Below are positions 19,669 to 27,951 of a DNA stretch of 64,000 nucleotides, in pieces (position 1 is the first letter of the stretch; every line of letters begins with the position of its first letter). A model generated the notes under the pieces. The model saw only the letters and a program-made list of their open reading frames with translations, was not told where the DNA came from and did not search any database. The stretch lies in NCBI GenBank assembly GCA_947494305.1, contig CANLUL010000001.1:1178001-1242000 (forward strand), in the 5' to 3' direction. This stretch comes from an uncultured Sphingomonadaceae bacterium (lineage in GTDB: Bacteria; Pseudomonadota; Alphaproteobacteria; Sphingomonadales; Sphingomonadaceae). Both the position numbers and the translations under genes were made by a program.

Positions 19669-19700
19669 CTTGAAAATCTCAAAATTGTGCATATCTTTTG
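19669..19700 (+). promoter_or_regulatory. Probable RpoH (sigma-32) promoter of hsp20
   Basis: CTTG (19669-19672) followed after 17 bases by CATATCTTTT (19690-19699), close to the alphaproteobacterial heat-shock consensus CTTG-N17/18-CYTATNTNNG. It would place the transcript start about 90 bases before the hsp20 ATG. Confidence 0.6.
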
Positions 19701-19702
19701 AT

Positions 19703-19792
19703 TTGTGAGGCGCCACTATGGGCTTCACATTGTTAAATCGGATGCCGTTTTACGGGTCCACCATTTTAATTGCTCAATATGAGGATATAGAT
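19703..19792 (+). promoter_or_regulatory. ROSE-like RNA thermometer in the hsp20 leader
   Basis: The leader can form successive hairpins: TGTGAGGC / GCTTCACA (about 19704-19729, one G-U pair), GGA..CCG / CGG..TCC (about 19739-19759), and a last hairpin in which TTGCTC (about 19770-19775) faces the Shine-Dalgarno GAGGA (19781-19785). A UUGCU element opposite the ribosome binding site of a small heat shock gene is the hallmark of ROSE elements. Folding was done by eye. Confidence 0.5.
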
Positions 19793-20272
19793 ATGAACCG
19801 TTTTGATTTTACCCCCTATCGTCGCTCAACCGTTGGTTTTGATCGACTTTTTGACCTCCTTGAAAATAACGCTCGCGCGCAGCAGTCTGAGAACTATCCT
19901 CCGTTCAACATAGAACGTAGCGGAGAGGATAATTACCGGATCACGCTAGCAGTCGCCGGATTCAAGGAGAATGAGATAGAAATTACCGCCCAACAGAATC
20001 TTTTGCTAGTTGCCGGTAACAAAGACACGCACAATGTTGATGGAACAGAATTTCTGCATATGGGAATTGCCAATCGCAATTTTGAAAGACGCTTTGAATT
20101 GGCCGACTTCGTCCGTGTTGAGAATGCTGCACTTGCGGATGGATTGTTGATCATTGATCTGGTGCGCGAAATTCCAGACGCAATGAAACCGCAGAGTATT
20201 GCTATCAACAATGATGCGAATGTGACTAAAATTTCCGACAAACGGAAAAAGAAAGAAAACAAGGCCGCTTAA
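19793..20272 (+). CDS. Hsp20-family small heat shock protein
   Basis: Small heat shock protein of 159 aa. The IbpA-like N-terminus (FDFTPYRRSTVGFDRLFDLLE) is followed by an alpha-crystallin domain from about residue 37 (PPFNIERSGEDNYRITLAVAGF) to about 130, with LLVAGNKD and the FERRFELADFVRVENAALADGLLIIDLVREIP strands, and a basic C-terminal tail. It is an ATP-independent holdase for unfolding proteins. ATG at 19793 with GAGGA before it is the start; the upstream ATG at 19718 is in frame but sits inside the structured leader and would add 25 non-family residues. Regulation is likely by RpoH and by the leader structure. A rho-independent terminator follows. Confidence 0.93.
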   Translation: MNRFDFTPYRRSTVGFDRLFDLLENNARAQQSENYPPFNIERSGEDNYRITLAVAGFKENEIEITAQQNLLLVAGNKDTHNVDGTEFLHMGIANRNFERRFELADFVRVENAALADGLLIIDLVREIPDAMKPQSIAINNDANVTKISDKRKKKENKAA

Positions 20273-20296
20273 GCTAGGCTTAAATTGAAAATTTTG

Positions 20297-20327
20297 AGGC
20301 AGCCAGACTAGTTTGGCTGCCTTTTTC
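20297..20327 (+). terminator. Rho-independent terminator of hsp20
   Basis: Stem AGGCAGCCA / TGGCTGCCT (about 20297-20305 and 20314-20322) followed by TTTTTCTT. Located 25 bases after the hsp20 stop. Confidence 0.9.
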
Positions 20328-20455
20328 TTGTCAGAGTGGATTAATGCAGATGTCCAGCTATTAGAAAATAGGGTGGCCGGAAGAACTATTGCGTGTCAAG
20401 GATGGATAAGAACAAAAATAATTTATCGCCAGCAACGCAGATTTGGAGAGAACCA

Positions 20456-21880
20456 ATGGATAGTTACGAACAAAATTACATCAACGGACAATGGGTCGAT
20501 TCTATCGGAGGTACCGCTCATCAAGTCATCAATCCAGCCACAGAAGAACCTGGTACAAAAATCACGATGGGTACTGCTGCAGATGTGGATGCGGCAGTTG
20601 CAGCTGCAAAAGAAGCTTTTAAGACCTTTAGTCAAACAACCCGCGAAGAAAGATTGGCGCTTCTTGGACGCATCGTCGAGGAATACCAAAAACGTATGCC
20701 GGAAATTGCAGCATCTTTGGCGATTGAAATGGGCGCCCCGGTTAGCTTGGGCAATGCAGCGCAAGCTCCCGCAGGGTTGGGAGGCTTCATTAGTACCATT
20801 GAAGCATTAAAGAATTTCGAGTTTTCAGAGCAACAAGGTGCAAGCACGGTTGTTTACGAACCAATTGGCGTTGTCGGAATGATTACCCCTTGGAATTGGC
20901 CCTTAAATCAAATTTCACTAAAAGTGGCTCCCGCTCTTGCAGGGGGGAACACAATGATACTGAAACCATCCGAAGAATGCCCAGGAAGCGCTGCAATATT
21001 TGCGGAAGTCATGGATGCAGCTGGTGTTCCAGCAGGTGTTTTTAACCTCATTCAAGGTGATGGACCGACGGTAGGAGCCAGACTTTCATCTCACCCTGAT
21101 GTCGATATGATCAGCTTTACCGGTTCAACCCGTGCCGGTATTCTTGTCGCTAAAGCGGCGGCGGAAACGGTGAAACGCGTTCATCAAGAACTGGGCGGAA
21201 AGTCACCTAATGTTGTGTTGCCAGGGGCCAATTTGGAAGAAGTCTTGCCTCCAACCATCGGCGGCGTGATGATCAATTCTGGACAAAGCTGCATCGCTCC
21301 AACGCGCGTATTGGTCCACAAAGATCAAAAAGACGATGCAGTAAATGTTGTGAAAGCAATTGTTGATAGTCAGGAAGTTGGCGATCCTACAATGGAAGGC
21401 GGCCATATGGGACCAGTCGTTAACAAGGCTCAGCACAGCAAGATTCAGGACCTTATTCAGTCGGCAATTGACGAAGGAGCCACGCTGGAGACAGGTGGCA
21501 CAGATCTACCAACCAATGTAAACCGCGGTTATTACGTCAAACCTACGGTATTCAGCGGCGTAACACCCGACATGCGTATTGCAAAAGAAGAGGTCTTCGG
21601 CCCCGTAGTTACCCTGATGAGTTATGACCATCTTGATGAAGCAATCGAAACAGCAAATGACACTGAATATGGTCTATCTGCAGTTATCTCTGGTGACCCG
21701 GTTGAAGCATCAAAAGTAGCACCTAAACTGCGAGCTGGCATGGTCATTGTTAATGACTGGGGACCAGCGCCCGGAGCGCCATTTGGCGGTTACAAGCAAT
21801 CCGGAAACGGCCGCGAAGGCGGAGCACATGGCTTGAAAGACTTTATGGAAGTGAAGTCGATTACAGGTATTCCGGCATAA
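20456..21880 (+). CDS. NAD(P)-dependent aldehyde dehydrogenase
   Basis: ALDH superfamily enzyme of 474 aa that oxidises an aldehyde to the acid. Visible motifs: TPWNWPLNQISLKVAPALAGG substrate/cofactor region (about 144-164), GFTGSTRAG-type Rossmann loop (SFTGSTRAG, about 220-228), catalytic Glu245 in ELGGKSPNV and nucleophile Cys279 in GQSCIAPTR; C-terminal PFGGYKQSGNGREGG. The substrate is not evident. ATG at 20456 follows TTGGAGAGAACC, a good ribosome binding site; the frame extends upstream to 20393 without support. It is monocistronic, between the hsp20 terminator and the convergent crp gene. Confidence 0.92.
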   Translation: MDSYEQNYINGQWVDSIGGTAHQVINPATEEPGTKITMGTAADVDAAVAAAKEAFKTFSQTTREERLALLGRIVEEYQKRMPEIAASLAIEMGAPVSLGNAAQAPAGLGGFISTIEALKNFEFSEQQGASTVVYEPIGVVGMITPWNWPLNQISLKVAPALAGGNTMILKPSEECPGSAAIFAEVMDAAGVPAGVFNLIQGDGPTVGARLSSHPDVDMISFTGSTRAGILVAKAAAETVKRVHQELGGKSPNVVLPGANLEEVLPPTIGGVMINSGQSCIAPTRVLVHKDQKDDAVNVVKAIVDSQEVGDPTMEGGHMGPVVNKAQHSKIQDLIQSAIDEGATLETGGTDLPTNVNRGYYVKPTVFSGVTPDMRIAKEEVFGPVVTLMSYDHLDEAIETANDTEYGLSAVISGDPVEASKVAPKLRAGMVIVNDWGPAPGAPFGGYKQSGNGREGGAHGLKDFMEVKSITGIPA

Positions 21881-21912
21881 ACAAATCTATGTTTCAAAGC
21901 CCCAAATAAAAT

Positions 21913-21961
21913 GGGGCAGCCGGATGAGGATCCGACTGCCCCTGACACCCGCTTGGTGTCA
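21913..21961 (-). terminator. Terminator hairpin of the crp-like gene, next to a second hairpin
   Basis: GGGGCAG-C-CGGAT-GAGG-ATCCG-A-CTGCCCC (21913-21942) forms a 12-pair stem with one internal mismatch. Read on the minus strand it is followed by ATTTTATTT, so it can end the crp transcript. Directly adjacent is TGACACC / GGTGTCA (21943-21961). The two lie between convergent genes; a CCCC at 21899-21902 can compete for the GGGG arm. Confidence 0.65.
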
Positions 21962-22002
21962 CTCTCGACGAAATTAGCCCGGGTCGCAAATGGCCAACCT
22001 CA

Positions 22003-22689
22003 TCAAGAATCTGCTTCAGCAATACTGGAAAGTAAGGCGTGATTTAGAATCCGCACTTTCCCACTTTCAACTGATACGATATTGTCTTCTGACCAGGCTG
22101 AAAGTTGCCGATTAATATGTTCACGAGACATTCCGGCAAAGTTGCCGAGCTCGCTTTGACTCAAATCTAGTTTTAAGCGCCCCTCTTCTGCACCCACTAC
22201 AGATAACCTCATCAAGTAGCGAGCAAGTCTTGGACCAGATGTATATGCTCTGTCTCCTTCGATCATGGTATTCGCAGTTCTAATGCGATGCGCCATGACC
22301 TTAAGTACCCGTAATGCCATATTTTTATGTTTCTGTAAAATATCGCCAAATGCATCACGTGTAATAGTTAATGCCGAACTTGCTTCTATTGCGGTCACTG
22401 TCGCTGTCCGTTCACCGCCATCCAGCAGCGCAATTTCTCCCAGCACTTGACCTGGCTCTGCATAATCAAGGACAATTTCATGACCATTGCTGGCGATCAT
22501 ACTGGTACGCGCATTGCCTGATAGTAATATCAATAGCGAGTTGCCAGGATCCCCCTGCAATATCATGTCATCCCCTTTTCCATATTCAACAAAATGCCCG
22601 CGAAGAATTAGGTCAGCCAATTCAGCTTCGTCACAGTCTGCAAACAAACTATGTTCTGCCAATATACCTGCTAGTTCTTCCGCTTTCAC
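22003..22689 (-). CDS. Crp/Fnr-family transcriptional regulator
   Basis: Regulator of 228 aa from the proposed GTG at 22689. It has a cNMP-binding beta barrel (about residues 10-125, with GEIALLDGGERTATV as the phosphate-binding cassette) and a C-terminal winged helix with LSQSELGNFAGMSREHINRQLSAW. The recognition helix keeps Arg-Glu-x-x-x-Arg as in E. coli CRP (SRETVGR), so a TGTGA half-site is expected. There is no FNR-type N-terminal cysteine cluster. The frame is open to TTG at 22755, but only GTG at 22689 has a good ribosome binding site (GGAG, 8 bases before). A CRP-like palindrome lies about 60 bases upstream, suggesting autoregulation. Confidence 0.88.
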   Translation of the reverse strand: MKAEELAGILAEHSLFADCDEAELADLILRGHFVEYGKGDDMILQGDPGNSLLILLSGNARTSMIASNGHEIVLDYAEPGQVLGEIALLDGGERTATVTAIEASSALTITRDAFGDILQKHKNMALRVLKVMAHRIRTANTMIEGDRAYTSGPRLARYLMRLSVVGAEEGRLKLDLSQSELGNFAGMSREHINRQLSAWSEDNIVSVESGKVRILNHALLSSIAEADS

Positions 22690-22747
22690 TTTACTAGCTC
22701 CAACCCCATTGCAATTAACTCTGTTTATCGAGTTCTCATTGCTTGCA

Positions 22748-22763
22748 TGTGACAATAGTCACT
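22748..22763. promoter_or_regulatory. CRP-like operator upstream of the crp-family gene
   Basis: TGTGA-CAATAG-TCACT (22748-22763) matches TGTGA-N6-TCACA at nine of ten specified bases. It is 59-74 bases before the proposed GTG start of the regulator. Fits the recognition helix of the adjacent gene product. Confidence 0.5.
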
Positions 22764-22831
22764 AAATGTAAATTTGATTGGACAAAATGGACATCGAACT
22801 CAAACTATTTCTGAAAATTGCACAATTTGGA

Positions 22832-24460
22832 CTAGACAAGCCGGCTTTGTTTCACTGCAGCGGCGACAAAGGATGCAAAAAGAGGGTGTGGGTCAAATGG
22901 CTTACTTTTGAGCTCTGGGTGATATTGTACACCTATAAACCATGGATGATCCGGTCTTTCGATTGTTTCAGGCAATAGACCGTCGGGAGACATGCCAGAG
23001 AAAATCAGTCCATCTTGTTCCAACTTTTCAGTATAGGCATTGTTGACTTCATAGCGATGACGATGGCGTTCAGATATTTCGGTGGTGCCATAGATTTTGG
23101 CAATCAAGCTGTCAGAACGAAGGTTTGCCGGATATGCTCCCAAGCGCATCGTACCTCCCAGATCACCACCCTCTTCGCGTTTTTCTATTCCCTCTTCGGT
23201 CATCCATTCTGTAATCAAGCCAACCACAGGTTCGGACGTTTCTCCAAATTCGGTGGTCGATGCACCGGCAACGCCCGCCGAACGAAGGCCCTCAATACAG
23301 GCCATATGCAATCCCAGACAGATACCAAAGAAGGGAACTTGCCGTTCACGCGCAAAGCGGACGGCGGCAATCTTACCCTCAGAACCGCGGCTACCGAATC
23401 CACCGGGAACCAAAATGGCATGTAACGGCTCCAATTCATTGAGATCGGGCGCATCTCCTTCAAAAAGTTCCGCATCCAACCACTTGACCTTTACTTTGAC
23501 CCGATTGGCAAGGCCGCCATGAAACAATGCCTCTTGCAGCGATTTGTAAGCATCTTGCAGGCCGACATATTTCCCAACGACACCAACAATCACTTCACCT
23601 TCAGGGTTTTCGATGCGTTCCATTACATCGGCCCATTTGGACATATCCGGTTCGGGCGCATCGGTTACGCCAAAAGCACGGAGAACCTCTCCATCCAAAC
23701 CTTCTTTGTGATATTGTAGCGGTACGTTGTAGATATTGCTGGCATCTAAGGCGGGAATAACCGCTTCTTTGCGAACGTTGCAGAATTGCGCAATTTTTGC
23801 TCGCTCGCCATCGGGCAACGGCTGTTCACAGCGGCATAGCAGTATATCAGGTTGAATACCCAAGGAAGTAAGTTCCCGGACGCTATGCTGAGTGGGTTTC
23901 GTTTTTAATTCACCAGCAGCGGCGATGAAAGGTACCAATGTAACGTGCACCGAAATAGCGTTGTCCCGACCCACTTTGTTTCGCAATTGCCGTAAGGCTT
24001 CAATAAATGGCAAACTTTCAATATCGCCCACGGTACCGCCAATTTCGCACAACACAAAATCAACATCATCAAGCTGATCCTGGGCAAATTCCTGAATGGC
24101 ATCGGTTACATGCGGAATGACCTGAACCGTAGCGCCCAAATAATCTCCTCGCCGTTCTTTGGTGATGATGGATTGATAGATCCTACCTGAGGTTACATTG
24201 TCGGATTGCAATGAAGGAACGCCTGTAAACCGTTCATAGTGTCCCAGATCCAGATCTGTCTCTGCTCCGTCATCGGTCACATAGACTTCACCATGTTGAT
24301 ATGGAGACATCGTCCCCGGATCGACGTTTAAATAAGGGTCCAATTTCCGGATTCGCACTGAATAACCGCGAGCTTGGAGCAATGCTCCCAAGCTTGCTGC
24401 CATCAGACCTTTTCCCAGTGAAGAAACCACACCGCCGGTTATAAATATATATCGCGCCAT
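22832..24460 (-). CDS. pyrG: CTP synthase
   Basis: CTP synthetase of 542 aa, converting UTP to CTP with glutamine and ATP. The N-terminal amidoligase domain begins [17 protein letters not shown] (P-loop) and has the [21 protein letters not shown] stretch; the C-terminal glutaminase domain has the nucleophile in [13 protein letters not shown] (about residue 385) and the His-x-Glu of [12 protein letters not shown] near 515. Full length. It follows secG on the same strand by 96 bases. Two short in-frame tails on the opposite strand are shadows. Confidence 0.97.
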   Translation of the reverse strand: MARYIFITGGVVSSLGKGLMAASLGALLQARGYSVRIRKLDPYLNVDPGTMSPYQHGEVYVTDDGAETDLDLGHYERFTGVPSLQSDNVTSGRIYQSIITKERRGDYLGATVQVIPHVTDAIQEFAQDQLDDVDFVLCEIGGTVGDIESLPFIEALRQLRNKVGRDNAISVHVTLVPFIAAAGELKTKPTQHSVRELTSLGIQPDILLCRCEQPLPDGERAKIAQFCNVRKEAVIPALDASNIYNVPLQYHKEGLDGEVLRAFGVTDAPEPDMSKWADVMERIENPEGEVIVGVVGKYVGLQDAYKSLQEALFHGGLANRVKVKVKWLDAELFEGDAPDLNELEPLHAILVPGGFGSRGSEGKIAAVRFARERQVPFFGICLGLHMACIEGLRSAGVAGASTTEFGETSEPVVGLITEWMTEEGIEKREEGGDLGGTMRLGAYPANLRSDSLIAKIYGTTEISERHRHRYEVNNAYTEKLEQDGLIFSGMSPDGLLPETIERPDHPWFIGVQYHPELKSKPFDPHPLFASFVAAAVKQSRLV

Positions 24461-24556
24461 GGGAGGAGAGGCTTAAGCGGTAACCATAGCAATTGGCAAT
24501 CCCGCGAATCCGGAAAAGTGAAATTTATCTGTTGATAAGTCTCTTATCCGATCAAA

Positions 24557-24982
24557 TTACTGGTCGATTGGTATTGCGCCGCTTCCGTCTTGCGGTGCCG
24601 ATTGCTCACTGCCACCTTCTGCCGCAGCGGCCGCAGCGGCGGCCAGTGGATCATCGCCTGCCAATGGTACGGGATCATTGGATGGCGCTATTGGCTCAGC
24701 AGGTGCCGTAGGAGCAGCGGTATTGCGCTCCAGGCTCTGATCAATGGTTTCGGGCTTTCCTTCGGCAGCAGCCAAAACTGCCAAAGTAATAGACAATACA
24801 ACGAACAAGACAGCCAAAACAGCTGTTGAACGTGTAAGCAAATCCGAAGCACCGCGCGCGGACATCATGCCAGATGGAGAACCACCTACGCCCAAACCGC
24901 CGCCCTCTGACTTCTGCATAAGAATAATGCCGACGAGCATCGCTGCAACAATGGCTTGTAATACGGTTAGAAAGAGAAACAT
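24557..24982 (-). CDS. secG: Preprotein translocase subunit SecG
   Basis: SecG of 141 aa, the small accessory subunit of SecYEG. Two membrane helices (about residues 2-22 and 52-73) flank the family motif MQKSEGGGLG with the GG-rich cytoplasmic loop, followed by a long Ala/Pro-rich C-terminal tail common in alphaproteobacteria. ATG at 24982 with CCGGAA before it is preferred to the TTG five codons upstream. In related genomes it is, from general knowledge, the neighbour of tpiA and pyrG; here tpiA is 3.5 kb away because other genes lie between. Confidence 0.92.
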   Translation of the reverse strand: MFLFLTVLQAIVAAMLVGIILMQKSEGGGLGVGGSPSGMMSARGASDLLTRSTAVLAVLFVVLSITLAVLAAAEGKPETIDQSLERNTAAPTAPAEPIAPSNDPVPLAGDDPLAAAAAAAAEGGSEQSAPQDGSGAIPIDQ

Positions 24983-25118
24983 GGTGGTTCCGGACAAGTC
25001 TGATTAATTGGTGCAGCGCACATAGCGATTGGTTGATCGTTATTCAAGCGGCGATAGACCGGCAAATTATACAATGTATACACCAAAACGACGTTAGAAT
25101 GGGCAATCACTTCGGTCT

Positions 25119-25706
25119 TTACCGTGACTTACGCTCGTCGCCGGATATCTCCCACATCCAACCCCGCGCATATTCGCTGTTTCTTTCCAGATGATTGTTA
25201 ACCGCTTCATCCATCTCCGGATCGTCTTTCATGGTTTCATCTGTCACATTCCAATCAAGAGCGCCCTTTTCGACACGATCCAGCATAGCATCCCAATTCA
25301 GCAAGGCATGCTCCCGGGCCAGCGGCTGCCGACCAAAACGCGATGGATTATCCAATATCAACCGGGTTAGGTTTTCATTGAAAACGCGCCGTTCACCAAC
25401 CTCTTCGCCCTTATAATATACCGGCTGAACCACGCCGTTAATGGCACGATCAATCGCCTCATGCGCAACCTGTCTTATGCCATTTTCCAACGCCCCTTCC
25501 CAGGCCAGATCAAACGGCGTCCCCGCCAACCGCGCGCGAAGCTTGTAAGCACTGTCCCGCGACATATGCACCGCTTTCGCGGCAGCGGTCACAGAACCCG
25601 ATCCAGCCAGCGCCTCCAGAAACTGCCGCATTTTCGGTTTGCTCCACCCATTATGACGGGATCGTGGCAGGTCGGGCAGTTGATGGGAATTGTCGTCACT
25701 AGGCAT
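25119..25706 (-). CDS. Helix-turn-helix protein of unknown function
   Basis: 195-residue protein. Residues about 18-55 form an apparent helix-turn-helix (WSKPKMRQFLEALAGSGSVTAAAKAVHMSRDSAYKLR), followed by a helical region with RFGRQPLAREHALLNWDAMLDRVEKGALDW. The HTH resembles terminase-small-subunit or Fis-like folds, but the C-terminal part does not show a known catalytic motif. ATG at 25706 gives an N-terminus ahead of the HTH; the frame is open to 25820 with unconvincing sequence. I do not know the function. It is one of four genes placed between secG and tpiA. Confidence 0.75.
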   Translation of the reverse strand: MPSDDNSHQLPDLPRSRHNGWSKPKMRQFLEALAGSGSVTAAAKAVHMSRDSAYKLRARLAGTPFDLAWEGALENGIRQVAHEAIDRAINGVVQPVYYKGEEVGERRVFNENLTRLILDNPSRFGRQPLAREHALLNWDAMLDRVEKGALDWNVTDETMKDDPEMDEAVNNHLERNSEYARGWMWEISGDERKSR

Positions 25707-26034
25707 GGGCGCGGTCTTTCCGATGATGAAATTTACTCGTTTTAACCGATTTGGTTCATTGTAGGAAAGCGGTTTTGATTTTGGGATTGGCAGTGGCGGA
25801 CAACAAGCAATCACTCGCAAGAGGAACCGTATTGCTGTTTACCTACACTGGCTAACACGCTTTCTTTCCAAGGATCAATTTGACGACATAGTTTATATGA
25901 TGTTATATCATTACACATAGTATCTATAGTATTCGCTTAACACACATACCATTGTTTGTTGCGACCATGTTCTTGGACCGCCAGCGACTAGTGAATCTAA
26001 TTGAATAACAACCGTGATTGAAAATGGATTATCG
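25707..26034. other. Divergent intergenic region without genes
   Basis: 328 AT-rich bases between the HTH gene and the DUF418 gene, presumably holding both promoters. The only structure seen is a short inverted repeat ATGAT-gttat-ATCAT (25897-25911). No convincing -35/-10 pair or ORF was identified. Confidence 0.5.
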
Positions 26035-27249
26035 ATGCCAGCCAAGCAATCTACCAAAAGTCGCATACATGCTCTCGACTTTCTCAGAGGTATAGCAGTA
26101 CTTGGAATGTTGATCGCTAATGTTCCGTGGCATGCTGGCGATTCCATGTCGCGCATCAATGATCCCGACATATCAAGTGTAGCAGCTTGGTTGTTTCAAT
26201 ATGTGATTGTAGATCAGCGGTTTATGCCGATATTTGCCATGCTGTTTGGTGCCGGATTACTACTGATGTGCCAGCCAACAGTGCGATCGGAACCCTTTGT
26301 TCGCTATTACCTCAAACGCATGATTATCCTCTTGGGCCTTGGTGTCATCCATGCCTACATAATTTGGCCAGGCGACATTTTAATTACCTATGCAATTTGC
26401 GGCCCGTTCTTGCTGTTAGCGATACACCATTCACCGATCCGATTGCTAATATTTGCTTTCATATTGCAAACCATCAACTTGCTCTTTGCGCAATGGCCGC
26501 AAATTTATGACGCGACACTGGGCGCTATTCTGTTCGATTGGTGGGTTGACTATGGTGATGCACCTTCAACGATCCAACAGGCTTATGCCGGCAGTTATGA
26601 GGATTTGTTTCGTTACAATGCGTGGCGGAATCAGTTCATTCAGTGGACTGGTTTGACCAGTTTTCGCGTCTGGAATGCGTTAAGCTTCATGCTCATCGGC
26701 ATGGCCCTTTTCAAAACAGGTGTGCTCCAAGGTGAGCGAAGTTCTAACTTTTATCGCAAGCTTGCCCTCTATGCCGTGGCTTTGGGAGGGCCGTTTGTAA
26801 TTTATGGCCTGTTGGCACGTATCGGAGCCAATGAGACAGTCGGACCATATCTGAGTTTCACTATGGAATTGCCGTTGTCACAATTCACTTTCATCATCGG
26901 TTGTGCAGTCACTTCGTTAGCAATGCTTTCGGCCTTACATTTGCTTTACAGCGTCAGTCCTGATTGGTGGCGGAAGAGTATTGAGGGTGTCGGACGCATG
27001 GCGTTATCAAATTACTTGTTGCAATCGGTTTTGTTTCTTCTGCTTTTCCATGGCCTGAAGATCATTCCTTTCGACAGCCTCGACCATGATAGTATGCTTG
27101 GATTGGTTCTGATCGTCTGGGCGATCCAGATCGTGACAAGTAAAGTGTGGCTTTCGAATTTTGGTCAAGGGCCGATGGAGATGCTATGGCGACTTTTTGC
27201 TGGCCCAAATCCTTCATCACAATCTATGAAAAAAGTACAAAAGGACTAA
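26035..27249 (+). CDS. DUF418-type multi-pass membrane protein
   Basis: Membrane protein of 404 aa. It begins SRIHALDFLRGIAVLGMLIANV, the N-terminal signature of the DUF418/heparan-alpha-glucosaminide acyltransferase-like (YeiB) family, and has about nine to ten hydrophobic helices with the C-terminal DUF418 domain around GVGRMALSNYLLQSVLF. Related proteins are thought to be acyltransferase-like, but no substrate is known. ATG at 26035 is chosen; GTG at 26014 is an alternative, neither has a strong ribosome binding site. It is the only plus-strand gene in the 25-28.5 kb accessory block, and its 3' end is 21 bases from the convergent cytochrome b gene. Confidence 0.85.
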   Translation: MPAKQSTKSRIHALDFLRGIAVLGMLIANVPWHAGDSMSRINDPDISSVAAWLFQYVIVDQRFMPIFAMLFGAGLLLMCQPTVRSEPFVRYYLKRMIILLGLGVIHAYIIWPGDILITYAICGPFLLLAIHHSPIRLLIFAFILQTINLLFAQWPQIYDATLGAILFDWWVDYGDAPSTIQQAYAGSYEDLFRYNAWRNQFIQWTGLTSFRVWNALSFMLIGMALFKTGVLQGERSSNFYRKLALYAVALGGPFVIYGLLARIGANETVGPYLSFTMELPLSQFTFIIGCAVTSLAMLSALHLLYSVSPDWWRKSIEGVGRMALSNYLLQSVLFLLLFHGLKIIPFDSLDHDSMLGLVLIVWAIQIVTSKVWLSNFGQGPMEMLWRLFAGPNPSSQSMKKVQKD

Positions 27250-27270
27250 AAAGTCTCAAACTAAAGCCCA

Positions 27271-27945
27271 TCACACCGCATTCAAAACTGAGTAGACACA
27301 CCCCGCCGCAATGCCCGCAGACAGGACAAATGCCCAGAACCCAGCTTTGATCGATGGCAAAGATGATGCTGCAAAATCACTGCGCGGACGTTTTCCGGTC
27401 ACCATTGGCGGGATCAGATTGTCTTTCAAAATGAATTGATACACCAATATCGCCACGACATGCAGGCTGATCAGCGTGCTTAATATGTCAAAATTCAACT
27501 CATGAATGTCGGCTATATCCCGGCCTGTGCTAAACGACACCCAAATCGCCAGAGGACCGGATTCCAGTCCGTCGACATCAACCGAGAATAATCCCGTTCC
27601 GACCTGGACAGACAAGGCGCCCAGCAGAGCAAACACGCTGAGTATGCCCAGCGGGCCATGTCCAAATACGGGCTTATGCGAACCGTTTTTCAAATCGCGC
27701 ACATAGCCACCCAGCGAACCCAATCGGCGGAACATGGGCACGAAACGCGCGGTCCAGCTACCGGAAAAGCCCCATATTATGCGGAATATGACAAGCCCAA
27801 GCATCGTGAGGCCGCAGCGCTTGTGCCAGTCCATCATTCCTTCTTCCGCTGTCCACCAGAGCAGCAGGACAAGAATGACCATCAACCAATGGACAAGACG
27901 AACCGTCCAATCCCAGACCACATGATGCTCAGGATTGGTGGCCAT
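27271..27945 (-). CDS. Cytochrome b561-type membrane protein
   Basis: 224-residue protein of the prokaryotic cytochrome b561 / Ni-Fe hydrogenase b-subunit type. It opens WDWTVRLVHWLMVILVLLLWW with His19 in the first membrane helix, has DWHKRCGLTMLGLVIFRIIWG (His41) in the second, and HELNFDILSTLISLHVVAILVYQF in the fourth, giving His residues for two b hemes. It follows the cytochrome c' gene by six bases. The pair would carry electrons between a quinone and the periplasmic cytochrome c'; that is inferred from the gene pair. Confidence 0.88.
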   Translation of the reverse strand: MATNPEHHVVWDWTVRLVHWLMVILVLLLWWTAEEGMMDWHKRCGLTMLGLVIFRIIWGFSGSWTARFVPMFRRLGSLGGYVRDLKNGSHKPVFGHGPLGILSVFALLGALSVQVGTGLFSVDVDGLESGPLAIWVSFSTGRDIADIHELNFDILSTLISLHVVAILVYQFILKDNLIPPMVTGKRPRSDFAASSLPSIKAGFWAFVLSAGIAAGCVYSVLNAV

Positions 27946-27951
27946 TGTCTA

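Larger units (their letters stand above)
19301..19792. other. 492-base non-coding region between lolC and hsp20
   Basis: No convincing protein gene on either strand. From left to right it holds a 12-base inverted repeat (19362-19399) containing a TATAAT, a 14-base near-palindrome TGACAAATTTGTTA (19438-19451), a structured stretch ending in a strong terminator (about 19490-19630) that may be a small RNA, a heat-shock-type promoter (19669-19700) and the hsp20 leader (about 19703-19792). Confidence 0.6.

Noticed and set aside
19718-19792. In-frame ATG at 19718 as the hsp20 start
   Set aside because: It lies in the structured leader, adds 25 residues not typical of Hsp20, and has no ribosome binding site; ATG at 19793 follows GAGGA.
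19301-19792. Short ORFs on both strands in the lolC-hsp20 gap as genes
   Set aside because: Random-looking composition, no ribosome binding sites, and they overlap the terminator and promoter elements.
25897-25911. FNR-type box in the DUF418 upstream region
   Set aside because: ATGAT-N5-ATCAT has the wrong spacing and lacks TTGAT; only a short inverted repeat.
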